From Rhodospirillales bacterium (GTDB lineage Bacteria > Pseudomonadota > Alphaproteobacteria > Rhodospirillales > Magnetospirillaceae): 35,686 bases of DNA. Shown in pieces: positions 1 through 8,335 of this stretch. The stretch spans positions 1 through 35,686 of the forward strand of contig JAATGN010000030.1 of NCBI GenBank assembly GCA_015654615.1, given 5' to 3'. Positions within the stretch are counted from its first letter, which is position 1, and the number at the start of each line of letters is the position of its first letter. The position numbers and the translations under genes were made by a program. The notes beneath the pieces are model-generated. The model worked only from the letters and a program-made list of their open reading frames with translations. It was not told the DNA's origin and made no database searches.

Positions 1-29
1 CGAGGGGATCGATCTTGACGGGAACGTTT

Positions 30-71
30 CCGCCGCAAGGCGGCGGACACCGGCAGGGACGCCGGTGCCAC
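30..71. repeat. Family B hairpin repeat, partial copy 3' of prs
   Basis: Two adjacent hairpins: CCGCCG / CGGCGG with a 5-base loop (30-46) and CACCGGC / GCCGGTG with a 6-base loop (48-67), then CCACTTT. The same centre and right hairpins occur at 9830-9872 and 29303-29344. The left hairpin of the full element is absent here. It lies about 75 bp beyond the stop codon of the minus-strand prs gene, matching the position of the other copies relative to minus-strand genes. Confidence 0.75.
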
Positions 72-143
72 TTTCCCTTGCTTCACAAGCTTTTTCGCCG
101 GGACGAGGGTACAGGGATTGATCCCGTTTGGTCGCAAACCGCT

Positions 144-1076
144 CTAATCGAACAGACTGGAGACCGAACGCTCTTCGCTGATGCGTTGGATGCTTTCGGC
201 CATCAGGGGGGCGATGGAGATCTGGCGGATGTTGTGGGCCTGCTTGACGGCTTCGGTCGCCGGGATCGAATCGGTGGTCACCAGGGCCTCGAGCGGCGAA
301 TTGGTCACCCGGGCCACCGCCCCGCCCGACAACACGCCATGGGTGACATAAGCGGAAACCGACGTGGCGCCGGCCTTGATCAGGGCTTCGGCGGCGTTGC
401 ACAGCGTGCCGGCCGAATCGACGATATCGTCGATCAGGATGCAGCGCCGTCCGTCGACGTCGCCGATGATATTCATCACTTCCGACACGCCGGCGCGTTC
501 GCGGCGCTTGTCGATGATGGCGAGATCGGCATCGATGCGCCGGGCGATGGCGCGGGCGCGCACCACGCCGCCGACATCGGGCGAAACGATCATCAGGTCG
601 TCGCCCTGGAAATGATGGGTGATGTCGTTGGTGAACACCGGGGCGGCATAAAGATTGTCGAGGGGAATATCGAAGAAGCCCTGGATCTGGCCGGAATGAA
701 GATCCAGCGTCACCACGCGGTCGGCCCCCGCCGTGGTGATCAGATTGGCCACCAGTTTGGCGGAAATCGGCGTTCTCGGACCCGATTTGCGATCCTGGCG
801 GGCATAGCCGAAATAAGGAACGACGGCGGTGATGCGCCGGGCCGACCCGCGCCGCAGGGCGTCCAGGGTCACCAGCAATTCCATCAGATTGTCATTGGTC
901 GGGAAACAGGTGGACTGCACCACGAAAACGTCTTCGCCACGAACGTTTTCATGGATCTCGACGAAGACCTCCATGTCGGAGAACCGCCGGATACTGGCCG
1001 AGGTGAGCGCCAGATTGAGATAGCTGGAAATAGCTTCGGCGAGCGGCCGGTTGCTGTTGCAGGCGAGAATTTTCAT
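144..1076 (-). CDS. prs: Ribose-phosphate pyrophosphokinase
   Basis: Makes 5-phosphoribosyl-1-pyrophosphate from ribose 5-phosphate and ATP, the cytosolic precursor for nucleotides, histidine and tryptophan. The 310-residue length matches class I Prs enzymes. Visible signatures are the early FxDxExxV-type strip ([12 protein letters not shown]), the [11 protein letters not shown] metal and ATP region, the KRR flexible loop, and the PRPP-binding stretch [14 protein letters not shown]. The ATG at 1076 follows a short leader with a consensus-like promoter at 1143-1171, so prs can be transcribed apart from the lipoprotein gene upstream. The stop is followed by spacer and a family B hairpin repeat at the window edge. 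Nothing unusual in the protein. Identification is certain at family level. Confidence 0.97.
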   Translation of the reverse strand: MKILACNSNRPLAEAISSYLNLALTSASIRRFSDMEVFVEIHENVRGEDVFVVQSTCFPTNDNLMELLVTLDALRRGSARRITAVVPYFGYARQDRKSGPRTPISAKLVANLITTAGADRVVTLDLHSGQIQGFFDIPLDNLYAAPVFTNDITHHFQGDDLMIVSPDVGGVVRARAIARRIDADLAIIDKRRERAGVSEVMNIIGDVDGRRCILIDDIVDSAGTLCNAAEALIKAGATSVSAYVTHGVLSGGAVARVTNSPLEALVTTDSIPATEAVKQAHNIRQISIAPLMAESIQRISEERSVSSLFD

Positions 1077-1142
1077 GGAGAGACCCTGCGGGCTTTACCG
1101 AAGTAATTGCGAAGAAACATCACGATCCGTGCGGTGCGGCGG

Positions 1143-1171
1143 ACTGTAACAGCCGGTCCTGCCGATGTAAA
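1143..1171 (-). promoter_or_regulatory. Putative sigma-70 promoter of prs
   Basis: On the minus strand TTTACA (1166-1171), a 17-base spacer, then TACAGT (1143-1148). It lies about 65 bp upstream of the prs ATG in the gap after the lipoprotein gene. Sequence match only. Confidence 0.5.
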
Positions 1172-1255
1172 CGGCATTCGCCTTGGCCGGCCCGCCGCCT
1201 CGGCGCGCGGCTGCTCTGTCCTGACTGCATACGGACGTCGGCTGCCGGCACGGCC

Positions 1256-2164
1256 TCAACGAGCCTCCGGGGGCGGCCGATCCGCTTGTTTGCGGATGAC
1301 CTCCGCGATGCCGCCCGCCCCGGCGTCGGCGATGTCGCGCGCCAGGTCTCGCGGCGCTTCCTGCAATCGTTCATGGGCGACGGGGCTGCCTTGCGAGACG
1401 GTCCCCAATTCCCGTCCGCCGGCGTCCCGCACCGTCCAATCGACGGTGAGCAGATTTTGGCCGGCCCTGGTCGGGCCGATTTGAAGATTTCCGTCGACGA
1501 GAAAGGACGGATGATCGGAAACGATGGTCAGTCCCTGCAGGGCAAGGGCGCGGGCCATGGCCCGCGCCAGGCTGCCGCCGTCGAAATCCGGCGGCGCCTT
1601 GACCTGGCGCAAGGCCACATGCGGAGCCGCTTCGAGATCGGCCGTGCCCGAATCGTCGCCGCGCAGCGCCCGGATGATGATCCGCGTGGCGGCTTCGGCC
1701 GTGCCGTCGCGATGGGCGGCATCGAGGGCGCCGGCCGCCAAAGGCTGGCGAAGCGCATCGATGGAATGCTCGCCATCGGTGATTTGCCAGATCAGCTGGA
1801 TCGCGCCTTTTTCGGCGCGGATACTTCCCGACAGGGTCAGGAAGCCGCTGCCGGGGGCCGTCATGCTGGCGGCGATCTCCTCGCGGTTGAGCGCCGCCGT
1901 CACCGCCTCGGCAAGACCGGGCGCCCCGTCGATCCGTTGGACGGCGATGGGAGCCAGGGCCCGTTGATCGCTGAGCAGGGGACTGACCCGCTGGTGTTCG
2001 AAAGGACGCGGCAGGGGGCCGCATGCCGCCGTCAGGCCGGCCAGCAGCAGCAGGCGGAAAAAACGGCCGGCCGCCGTTCCCCGGCGGCCGGCCCGGCCCG
2101 GATTCGGCTTATCGGTCGAAGCGCGGAACGATTCGACCGATAAGCATCCGGTTTTCACCGACAT
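1256..2164 (-). CDS. Hypothetical lipoprotein with two similar halves
   Basis: A 302-residue protein I do not recognise. After an unusually long basic leader (about 35 residues) comes a hydrophobic stretch RLLLLAGLTAAC. The last five residues form a lipobox, so lipidation at about Cys47 and an outer-membrane or periplasmic location are likely. The mature part seems to contain two related segments. One is near residues 100-125 (FLTLSGSIRAEKGAIQLIW), the other near 215-245 (FLVDGNLQIGPTRAGQNLL), each followed by a TD or RD turn, suggesting an internal duplication. Only ATG at 2164 and GTG two codons later are available as starts before the signal. GAGAGG precedes the ATG. A 14-bp perfect inverted repeat (2107-2145) lies inside the leader codons. 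The gene starts 7 bp after pgeF ends, so it is the tail of the lgt operon. Confidence 0.75.
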   Translation of the reverse strand: MSVKTGCLSVESFRASTDKPNPGRAGRRGTAAGRFFRLLLLAGLTAACGPLPRPFEHQRVSPLLSDQRALAPIAVQRIDGAPGLAEAVTAALNREEIAASMTAPGSGFLTLSGSIRAEKGAIQLIWQITDGEHSIDALRQPLAAGALDAAHRDGTAEAATRIIIRALRGDDSGTADLEAAPHVALRQVKAPPDFDGGSLARAMARALALQGLTIVSDHPSFLVDGNLQIGPTRAGQNLLTVDWTVRDAGGRELGTVSQGSPVAHERLQEAPRDLARDIADAGAGGIAEVIRKQADRPPPEAR

Positions 2165-2171
2165 CGGCCTC

Positions 2172-2942
2172 TCAGCGTTCCAAGACGATGACCGACAGGG
2201 AGCGGCCGAAGTCTTTTTCGCCTTTCAGGACCGATCGCCGATAGCTGAAGAAGCGGCTCTCCTCCCGGAAGGTGTCGCAAGGCGTGCGGGCGACGTCGAT
2301 CACCGAAAGCTTCGCCAGGCGGCGCGCGATATAGCCCGGCAGGTCGAAATAGAAATGACCTTCCCGGTTGGCCGGAGCGAAAAAGAAATGATTGTCCGGA
2401 TCGTCGGCCAGGAAGGGGCCCGGAAATTCCGGGCCGACTTCGTAGGAGCGGTGCGCGATGCAGGGCCCGACCGCGGCGGCGATGCGCGACGCCTTGGCCC
2501 CCAGCTTGATCATTGCGGCGACGGTGTTGTCGAGAACGCCGCCCAGGGCGCCGCGCCAACCGGCGTGCGCCGCTCCGATGATGTTGGCGCGCGGATCGGC
2601 CAGCAGGACCGGAGCACAGTCCGCCGTCAGGAGCCCCAGCGCCATGCCGGCGCGATTGGTGACCATCGCGTCGGCGGGGGCCTGCGGCGTCTCGGGCGTC
2701 CAACTGTCGTCGACCACCACGACGCGGGTGGTATGCTGCTGCTGCACGGTCACCAGCGATTGCGGATCGATATCGAGTTGGGCGAGGGCCCGGTTGCGGT
2801 TGGCGACGATTCGTTCGGGGTCGTCCGCCGAGCCCAGGCCACAGTTGAGCGAGGCGTAGATCCCTTCGGAGACGCCGCCTTCGCGGGTGAAGAAGCCATG
2901 CCGGATGCGCAGGACTTCATTGAGGGTGGAGAGGGTGATCAT
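2172..2942 (-). CDS. pgeF: PgeF / YfiH family protein (multicopper polyphenol oxidoreductase fold, purine nucleoside phosphorylase type)
   Basis: 256-residue protein of the DUF152 / YfiH family. Members bind zinc and have been reported to act as purine nucleoside phosphorylase / adenosine deaminase and, in E. coli, as a peptidoglycan-editing factor. Family marks: RHGFFTREGGVSEGIYASLNCG near the N-terminus, LTADCAPVLLAD and HAGWRGALGGV carrying the Cys and His metal ligands, and the C-terminal CDTFREESRFFSYRR block. I chose the ATG at 2942 because the family usually begins 10-15 residues before RHGFF. An ATG at 2954 is equally possible, and a frame open to 3059 would overlap the upstream gene by about 100 bp. 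It follows the MidA-type gene closely, within the hldD-lgt operon. Confidence 0.9.
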   Translation of the reverse strand: MITLSTLNEVLRIRHGFFTREGGVSEGIYASLNCGLGSADDPERIVANRNRALAQLDIDPQSLVTVQQQHTTRVVVVDDSWTPETPQAPADAMVTNRAGMALGLLTADCAPVLLADPRANIIGAAHAGWRGALGGVLDNTVAAMIKLGAKASRIAAAVGPCIAHRSYEVGPEFPGPFLADDPDNHFFFAPANREGHFYFDLPGYIARRLAKLSVIDVARTPCDTFREESRFFSYRRSVLKGEKDFGRSLSVIVLER

Positions 2943-2959
2943 TCCCGGATGCATCGTAT

Positions 2960-4009
2960 TCAACGGATAAATCCTGGCGGAGTGGGCAACCCGGGATGGG
3001 TTAAAGCCCTTACTTTGAATAGGGTGCCCATTCCTGAGGGTTCGATCAAGCGCCGACATGCACTGGCGACCATATCTGCCTTTTGGGGGGTGGCGGATAT
3101 AAGTCTATCGGCGCGCAATTCGATGCCCAAGGATCGCAGAAAAGCGCCTTGCGACACCACTTCGGTCGCGGTGGCCGGCTCGGCGGCCTCGGCCAGGGCC
3201 TGGAAATCGACATGGGCGGTCAAATCGGCATCTCCGGGATCGTCAAAAATGGCGGCGGGGCGGTGGCGTCTTACGGCCTGCAGCGTATCGCCGACGGCCG
3301 AGGCCGCGTGGCCATAGTCGACGATCAGGGCGGCGCCGCCCTGATCGGTCAGGCGGCGGCCCAGCCAGCGGGCGATATCGCGGCCCGGTTTGTTGATTTC
3401 GAAGATGTCGCCCTCCTCGGCCGGCGGGCCGGCGAGATCGACCGGAGGACCCTCGGCGAAGGCGAGCCGGTCCTGGTCCAGGCCGACGCGGCGTTCATGC
3501 CAGCCGCCGCCCTTCCTGACATATTGGCTGATCGGCAAGGCGTCGAAGAATTCGTTGGCGATCAGCAGCAGCGGCCCGTCCGGCAGATGGCGAATGTCGT
3601 CGAGCCAGACGGCGCGGGCCTCCTTGAGCTTATGGCGCTGAGCGGCGCGCAGGGTCGGACTGATTTCGATCAGATGGATGCGCAAGGCTCGCCGAAATGC
3701 CGGGAGCATCTCGGCCGCCCGCAGGAAGTCGGCCATCAGGGTCCCGTGGCCGGGTCCCAATTCGGCCAGGACGATTTCCGGGGGCTGTCCCATCGATTGC
3801 CAGACGGCGGTGGCCCATAACCCCAGCAGTTCCCCGAACATCTGGCTGATTTCGGGCGCTGTGATGAAGTCGCCGGCCGCGCCCAGGGGATCCTTGCGCA
3901 GATAGTAGCCCCATTGCGGATGGCCGAGGCACGCGGCCATGTAATCGGCCACGGAGAGAGGCCCTTCGGCATCGATGCGGGCGCGCAGCAGATCTCCGAG
4001 GGCCGTCAT
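2960..4009 (-). CDS. MidA / NDUFAF7-like SAM-dependent methyltransferase (COG1565)
   Basis: A 349-residue class I SAM-dependent methyltransferase of the family containing mitochondrial NDUFAF7 (MidA), which methylates an arginine of a complex I subunit during assembly. The substrate in bacteria is less certain. The N-terminus MTALGDLLRARI followed by GDFITAPEISQMFGELLG is diagnostic. ELGPGHGTLMADFLRAA is the SAM-binding glycine motif, followed by HLIEISPTLR. Further conserved blocks are ANEFFDALPI and IVDYGHAA. The start is fixed by the overlap: its ATG shares ATGA with the lgt stop. pgeF follows within 20 bp. The frame stays open far upstream through lgt, but that part is lgt read in another frame. 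Confidence 0.92.
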   Translation of the reverse strand: MTALGDLLRARIDAEGPLSVADYMAACLGHPQWGYYLRKDPLGAAGDFITAPEISQMFGELLGLWATAVWQSMGQPPEIVLAELGPGHGTLMADFLRAAEMLPAFRRALRIHLIEISPTLRAAQRHKLKEARAVWLDDIRHLPDGPLLLIANEFFDALPISQYVRKGGGWHERRVGLDQDRLAFAEGPPVDLAGPPAEEGDIFEINKPGRDIARWLGRRLTDQGGAALIVDYGHAASAVGDTLQAVRRHRPAAIFDDPGDADLTAHVDFQALAEAAEPATATEVVSQGAFLRSLGIELRADRLISATPQKADMVASACRRLIEPSGMGTLFKVRALTHPGLPTPPGFIR

Positions 4010-4800
4010 GCCGGGCGTTTCGCTCGAAGCATCAGGACGCCGCCGACGATCAGCAGGGGCAGCGAAAGGAGCTGCCCCATGGTGGCGCCGCCCCACAGAA
4101 AACCAAGCTGCACATCCGGCTGACGGAAGAATTCGCTGGTGATGCGCGCCAGGCCATACCCGGCCAGGAAGGCGCCGGACAGGAAGCCGGACCGCAGCCG
4201 CAGGGACGGGCGGCGCCACAGAAGATGCATGACGATCAGCAGGACCAGCCCTTCCAGGCCGGCTTCGTAGAGCTGGCTGGGGTGGCGCGGGACCGGGCCC
4301 CCGCCCGGAAAGACCATCGCCCAGGGCAGGTCCTCGGGCGCCGGGCGGCCGAACAGCTCCCCATTGACGAAGTTGGCGATGCGCCCGAACAGCAGGCCCA
4401 TGGGAACCACCGTGCAGATGGTGTCGCCGACCGCCAGCAGCTTCAGGCCATGGCGCCTGGAGAACAGCACGATGCCGAGAAGGACCCCCAGCGCGCCGCC
4501 GTGGAAGGACATGCCGCCCTGCCAGACCATCAGGACGTCCAGCGGGTTGGCCAGATAATGGAGCGGATTGTAAAACAGCACATAGCCCAGCCGGCCGCCC
4601 AGCACCACGCCCATGGTCGCCCAGACGAGAAAATCGTCCACCTGCTCGACCGTCATGGCGAAGGGCGGCTTGCCGACCAGCCAGCGGGTGTATTTCCATC
4701 CGCCGATCAGGCCGACGATATAAGCGACGGCGTACCAGCGGATGGCGATGGGCCCGATGCGAACGACGGCCGGATCGATCGCGGGAAATGGCAGAGCCAT
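4006..4800 (-). CDS. lgt: Prolipoprotein diacylglyceryl transferase
   Basis: Inner-membrane enzyme that transfers diacylglycerol from phosphatidylglycerol to the lipobox cysteine of prolipoproteins, the first step of lipoprotein maturation. 264 residues with about seven hydrophobic segments. Diagnostic blocks are IRWYAVAYIVGLIGGW, the GRIANFVNGELFGRP signature loop (GRxxNFxNxE), and HPSQLYEAGLEG before the last membrane helices. The start MALPFPAIDP at 4800 overlaps the hldD stop by one base (TAATG), and the stop overlaps the methyltransferase start (ATGA), indicating translational coupling. The lipoprotein gene at the end of the same operon is a potential substrate, though that link is inference. 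A longer frame reaching 6060 is hldD read out of frame. Confidence 0.96.
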   Translation of the reverse strand: MALPFPAIDPAVVRIGPIAIRWYAVAYIVGLIGGWKYTRWLVGKPPFAMTVEQVDDFLVWATMGVVLGGRLGYVLFYNPLHYLANPLDVLMVWQGGMSFHGGALGVLLGIVLFSRRHGLKLLAVGDTICTVVPMGLLFGRIANFVNGELFGRPAPEDLPWAMVFPGGGPVPRHPSQLYEAGLEGLVLLIVMHLLWRRPSLRLRSGFLSGAFLAGYGLARITSEFFRQPDVQLGFLWGGATMGQLLSLPLLIVGGVLMLRAKRPA

Positions 4801-5786
4801 TACAGATACCGGTCCTTGCCGGCCAGATAGCGCGTGACATAGGCGGTCACGCCGTCCTCCAGCGTGGTGAAGGGTTTCGCATAGCCGGCTGCCCGCAGAC
4901 GCTCCATCCGCGCTTCGGTGAAATACTGGTAGTTTTCCCGGATGCCGATCGGAGTATCGACATATTTGATAGAGGGTTCCCTGCCGGCGGCCCGATAGAC
5001 CGTCGAGGCGAGGTCGACGAAGGTCCTGGCCTTGCCGGTGCCCAGATTGAACAGCCCCGTGACCTCGGGATGGTCGAGCAGCCACATCATGACGTCGACG
5101 ACATCCCCGACCCAGATGAAATCGCGCTTCTGGCCGCCGTCGGGATAGTCGGGATGATGCGAGCGGAACAGATGCGCCGGCGCTCCCGCCTCGGCATGCG
5201 GATAGATCTGCGCCACCACGCTCTGCTGGCCGCCCTTGTGATATTCGTTCGGCCCGTAGACGTTGAAGAACTTGAGGCCGGCCCATTGCGGCGGCATCGG
5301 TTTGCCCTCGGCGATCTTGCGGGCGACCCGGCGGTCGAACAGATGCTTGCTCCAGCCATAGGCGTTGAGCGGTTGCAGCAGCGACAAGGCAGCCGTGTTG
5401 CCGCTGTCTTCGAAGCCTTGCCGGCCGTCGCCATAGGTGGCGGCCGAGGACGCGTAGACGATCCGCACCTGATTGCGCGTACACCAGGCAAACAGGGCCA
5501 GGGAAAGATTGAAATTGTTGGCGACGATCAGATCGGCATTGGTTTCGGTGGTGGTCGAGATCGCGCCCATATGGAAAACGGCGCGAATGCGCGTCTTGTT
5601 GGCCTCGAGGAAATCGAACATCTGTTCCGGATGAACGATATCCGAGAGCTCGCGTTTTCCGATGTTGCGCCATTTGTCGTTGTTGTGCAGGCGGTCGCAG
5701 ACGACGAGCGGTCCGTCGCCGCGCTGCTCGAGAGCGGCCAGAAGATTGGAGCCGATAAAGCCGGCGCCCCCCGTAACGAAATACAT
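4800..5786 (-). CDS. hldD: ADP-L-glycero-D-manno-heptose 6-epimerase
   Basis: Short-chain dehydrogenase-fold epimerase converting ADP-D-glycero-D-manno-heptose to the L-glycero form for the lipopolysaccharide inner core. The 328 residues begin with the NADP-binding motif TGGAGFIGSNL (5-15). YASSAATYGDG supplies the catalytic Ser/Thr region and NAYGWSKHLFD the Tyr143-x3-Lys147 pair. Downstream VYGPNEYHKGGQQSVVAQIY and RDFIWVGDVVDVMMW match HldD rather than generic UDP-galactose epimerases. It heads the minus-strand operon, overlaps lgt by one base, and has a candidate promoter at 5819-5847. Placement directly before lgt is less common than the rest of the operon order. A generic NAD-dependent epimerase is the alternative, but the HldD-specific blocks make that unlikely. 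Confidence 0.93.
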   Translation of the reverse strand: MYFVTGGAGFIGSNLLAALEQRGDGPLVVCDRLHNNDKWRNIGKRELSDIVHPEQMFDFLEANKTRIRAVFHMGAISTTTETNADLIVANNFNLSLALFAWCTRNQVRIVYASSAATYGDGRQGFEDSGNTAALSLLQPLNAYGWSKHLFDRRVARKIAEGKPMPPQWAGLKFFNVYGPNEYHKGGQQSVVAQIYPHAEAGAPAHLFRSHHPDYPDGGQKRDFIWVGDVVDVMMWLLDHPEVTGLFNLGTGKARTFVDLASTVYRAAGREPSIKYVDTPIGIRENYQYFTEARMERLRAAGYAKPFTTLEDGVTAYVTRYLAGKDRYL

Positions 5787-5818
5787 CAGTCGTTCCCATG
5801 TCGCCGAAAACCGAATTC

Positions 5819-5847
5819 TTTATAGGCGCAGGGCGTGGCCGCAACAA
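5819..5847 (-). promoter_or_regulatory. Putative sigma-70 promoter of the hldD-lgt operon
   Basis: Minus strand TTGTTG (5842-5847), 17-base spacer, TATAAA (5819-5824), about 33 bp before the hldD ATG. GGGAACG lies just ahead of the start. Sequence match only. Confidence 0.5.
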
Positions 5848-6265
5848 GGGCCCTCGCTCGGGATATCGGACAAAACAAGAGCGGGTTTGCCGGCGGCCCT
5901 CGAAATTCCATGAAGGGTCCGGGACGAAACGAAAGAGGCGTTTTTCACACGAAGCTTCCATTGCTTCGTTCTCGGAACCTGCCCGATGGCCTGGAGCGTG
6001 GACAAGATATTCGAGCAACACGGACGAACGCGGGACAGCCCCGCCCTCTTCGCAAAGCATTTTTCAGCAAAGATGAAGATGTTGTGAACATGGGATGGCC
6101 TCTTCGTGGGAGAGGGGCCCGCGCTGGCGGGAGGGCGAGGGGGGCGGAAAACAATCTCTCCTTCCGCCTTGCGGGGATGGCCGGAGCGGGGATGACTTAT
6201 TCCTTATTTATCAAGGCACTGGAGATTTCCTCCGGCGCCGTCGCCGCACTTGCGGCGGTATAACG
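5848..6265. other. Divergent intergenic region, no gene recognised
   Basis: About 420 bp between the hldD promoter and the ubiK promoter. I see a 7-bp inverted repeat ACGAAGC / GCTTCGT (5949-5969) and no convincing RNA gene or small ORF with a ribosome-binding site. Short open frames here lack coding character. Confidence 0.4.
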
Positions 6266-6294
6266 TTGCGTCTTGCGGCGGCCATTCCCATAAT
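6266..6294 (+). promoter_or_regulatory. Putative sigma-70 promoter of ubiK
   Basis: TTGCGT (6266-6271), 17-base spacer, CATAAT (6289-6294), 29 bp before the ubiK ATG. Sequence match only. Confidence 0.45.
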
Positions 6295-6323
6295 ATGACG
6301 ATCCATCCTCAAAGGTGACCCGC

Positions 6324-6647
6324 ATGCAGACCGACAATCGACTCCTCGATGACCTTGCCAGAATGGCGGGCGGCGCCCTCAATGCCCTGACCGGTCTGAA
6401 GACCGAGGTCGAGGGATTGGTTCGCCAGCAACTCGAACATTTCACCGCCAATCTGCGGCTGGTGACCCAGGAGGAGTTCGAGGCGGTGCAGGCCCTGGCG
6501 GCCAAGGCGCGCGACGAACAGGAGACGCTGAGCGCCAGGTTGAACAACCTGGAGGCGGAATTGGCGGCTCTCAAATCGGCGGCGCCGGAGTCGGCCGCCA
6601 AGCCGGCGCGCAAGCCGAAAAACGACGGACCTGAACAATCGGCGTGA
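6324..6647 (+). CDS. ubiK: UbiK-type ubiquinone biosynthesis accessory factor (BMFP / YqiC family)
   Basis: Small coiled-coil accessory protein of about 107 residues. In E. coli UbiK binds UbiJ and supports the soluble ubiquinone-biosynthesis complex. Typical features are the N-terminal amphipathic NRLLDDLARMAGGALNAL stretch, then VEGLVRQQLE and the predicted coiled coil LVTQEEFEAVQALAAKARDE, and a Lys/Pro/Ala-rich tail. ATG at 6324 is preferred over the in-frame GTG at 6315, because AAAGG at 6311-6315 sits at the right distance for the ATG. The gene is divergent from the hldD-lgt operon and followed by an AT-rich gap and the YbjN gene, a usual alphaproteobacterial order. Confidence 0.88.
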   Translation: MQTDNRLLDDLARMAGGALNALTGLKTEVEGLVRQQLEHFTANLRLVTQEEFEAVQALAAKARDEQETLSARLNNLEAELAALKSAAPESAAKPARKPKNDGPEQSA

Positions 6648-6719
6648 CATCAACTGTGGATTGTTGGTATTGACATTTTTTTTTGGTGTCATTGTTTCTT
6701 GTTCGTGACTCTCGACAAA

Positions 6720-6728
6720 TTATCCACA
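6720..6728 (+). other. DnaA-box-like 9-mer in the ubiK-YbjN gap
   Basis: TTATCCACA, an exact consensus DnaA box, in an AT-rich 227-bp gap (6648-6874). The same gap has TGACA / TGTCA around a T9 run (6672-6693) and an 8-bp inverted repeat GGGCGATT / AATCGCCC (6745-6778). A single box is weak evidence for DnaA binding. Confidence 0.3.
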
Positions 6729-6874
6729 GCAATGCTGAACAAGAGGGCGATTATTTCTTGCGTTGGAAGGAATCGCCCTATAGGCTACTGCTTGTGCTAT
6801 GTTAGGCAGGGCACACAACATCTTCGGTCCCTGCCTTGGCCGCTACCCACGACATGTAAAAGGAGGTCGCGGGC

Positions 6875-7378
6875 ATGACGTTTTCGGCGACGTTGGAAGA
6901 AGAAGCGGCCGCCAATCCGCTTGATCTCGTAGAGCAATTCGTAACAGCCAATGATTGGCCATTCGATCGGCGAAGCGACGATGAGATGGCCGTCGAAGTT
7001 CCCGGGAAGTGGTGCGACTACAGCCTGTATTTCGCCTGGCGCGAAGATATCGGCGCCTTGCACTTCACCTGCGCCTTCGACATGAAAATTCAGGCAACCA
7101 AGAAATCGCACGTCCATGAGCTTCTCGCCATGGTGAACGAGCGGATGTGGCTTGGCCACTTCGGCTTGTGGACCGAGGAGGGCGTTCCGATGTTCCGCCA
7201 TGCCGTGCTGTTGCGGGGCCTTGGCGGGGCCAGCATGGAACAGATCGAAGATCTGGTGGATATCGCGCTCAGCGAGTGTGAGCGCTTCTATCCCGCTTTC
7301 CAGTTCGTCATTTGGGGCGGCAAGTCGGCGCCGGACGCCATTTCGGCCGCCTTGCTCGATACGGTTGGGGAAGCGTGA
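6875..7378 (+). CDS. YbjN domain-containing protein
   Basis: A 167-residue soluble protein of the YbjN family (type III secretion chaperone-like fold, exact role not established). The family pattern is visible: LDLVEQFVTANDWPF near the N-terminus, EVPGKWCDYSLYFAWRED as the beta region, then LLAMVNERMWLGHFGLW and a C-terminal ECERFYPAFQFVIWGGK block. The ATG at 6875 has the strong ribosome-binding site AAGGAGGT. The TGA stop overlaps the GTG start of proC (GTGA), so the two genes are translationally coupled, an arrangement frequent in alphaproteobacteria. No signal peptide or membrane segment is seen. Confidence 0.9.
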   Translation: MTFSATLEEEAAANPLDLVEQFVTANDWPFDRRSDDEMAVEVPGKWCDYSLYFAWREDIGALHFTCAFDMKIQATKKSHVHELLAMVNERMWLGHFGLWTEEGVPMFRHAVLLRGLGGASMEQIEDLVDIALSECERFYPAFQFVIWGGKSAPDAISAALLDTVGEA

Positions 7379-8175
7379 CACAAATTCTGCTGGTCGGTTG
7401 CGGCAAGATGGGGGGAGCCCTGCTGGATGGCTGGCTCGATCTCGGTCTGCTGCCGCATGATATCGTCGTCGTCGATCCCGAGGAAGCGAAGCATCCGTCG
7501 CGGCCGCACATTCGCGTGGTCGATGCGGCGTCGGCGCTGCCCGAGGCTTTCCGTCCGGATGTGGTGGTGCTGGCGGTCAAGCCGCAGATGATGGACGGCG
7601 CGCTGCCGCCCTACACCCGGTTTGCCGGCGCCGTTTTCCTGTCGATCGCCGCCGGCAAGCCCCTGTCCTATTTCGCGCGGGTGCTGGGCGGCGGCACCGC
7701 CGTGGTGCGGGCCATGCCCAATACGCCGGCCGCCGTTCGCCGCGGGATGACGGTGATCGTGGCCAATCCGGCGGCGACGGCGGTTCAGCGGGAAATCTGC
7801 GGCGATCTTCTGGCGGCCGTCGGCGATACCGCCTGGATCGAGGACGAAAGTCTGATGGACGCCGTCACGGCGGTGTCGGGAAGCGGTCCGGCTTATGTTT
7901 TCCTGCTGGCCGAAGTGCTTGCCGCGGCGGGCGTCGCGGCGGGCCTGCCCGACGAATTGGCGGCGCGCCTGGCCCGCGAAACCGTGGTCGGCGCCGGAGA
8001 GCTGCTTCATCAGTCTCCGGAAAGTCCGGAGCAGCTGCGACGGAACGTGACCAGCCCCGGCGGTACGACGTTCGCCGCCCTGCAGGTGCTGATGAAGGAG
8101 GCGGACGGGGTCGGACGGCTGATGACCGAAGCCGTCGCCGCCGCCGTCAGGCGATCGCACGAATTGGCCGGCTGA
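7375..8175 (+). CDS. proC: Pyrroline-5-carboxylate reductase
   Basis: Final step of proline biosynthesis: NAD(P)H-dependent reduction of 1-pyrroline-5-carboxylate. 266 residues. The N-terminal Rossmann motif is LVGCGKMGGALLDGW. RAMPNTPAAVRRGMT, and AVSGSGPAYVFLLAEVLAAA with RRNVTSPGGTTFAAL, are the classic ProC dimer and active-site segments. The start is the GTG at 7375, because family members begin directly before the Rossmann strand and the GTGA overlap couples it to the YbjN gene. The frame is open upstream to 7312, but that part lies inside the YbjN coding region. A 7-bp inverted repeat without a T-run follows at 8210-8234. Confidence 0.96.
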   Translation: MTQILLVGCGKMGGALLDGWLDLGLLPHDIVVVDPEEAKHPSRPHIRVVDAASALPEAFRPDVVVLAVKPQMMDGALPPYTRFAGAVFLSIAAGKPLSYFARVLGGGTAVVRAMPNTPAAVRRGMTVIVANPAATAVQREICGDLLAAVGDTAWIEDESLMDAVTAVSGSGPAYVFLLAEVLAAAGVAAGLPDELAARLARETVVGAGELLHQSPESPEQLRRNVTSPGGTTFAALQVLMKEADGVGRLMTEAVAAAVRRSHELAG

Positions 8176-8335
8176 GCCGATCTGTTCATGGAAGACCGTT
8201 CCGTCGTCGCCGCGCTGTCGCTCGTCGCGACGGAGGGATGAGCGGACCCTATCGGAGCCTGCGATCCCGCGCGGCGGAGTTGGCAATTTCCGGCGGCCAC
8301 CCCAGATCTTGCGGATAACAATTGGGCAATGGGTC

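Noticed and set aside
6720-6728. Replication origin signal from DnaA-box-like 9-mers here and at 25565-25573
   Set aside because: Only two exact boxes 19 kb apart, no cluster, no dnaA, hemE or parAB nearby. One such 9-mer in a window this long is not surprising.
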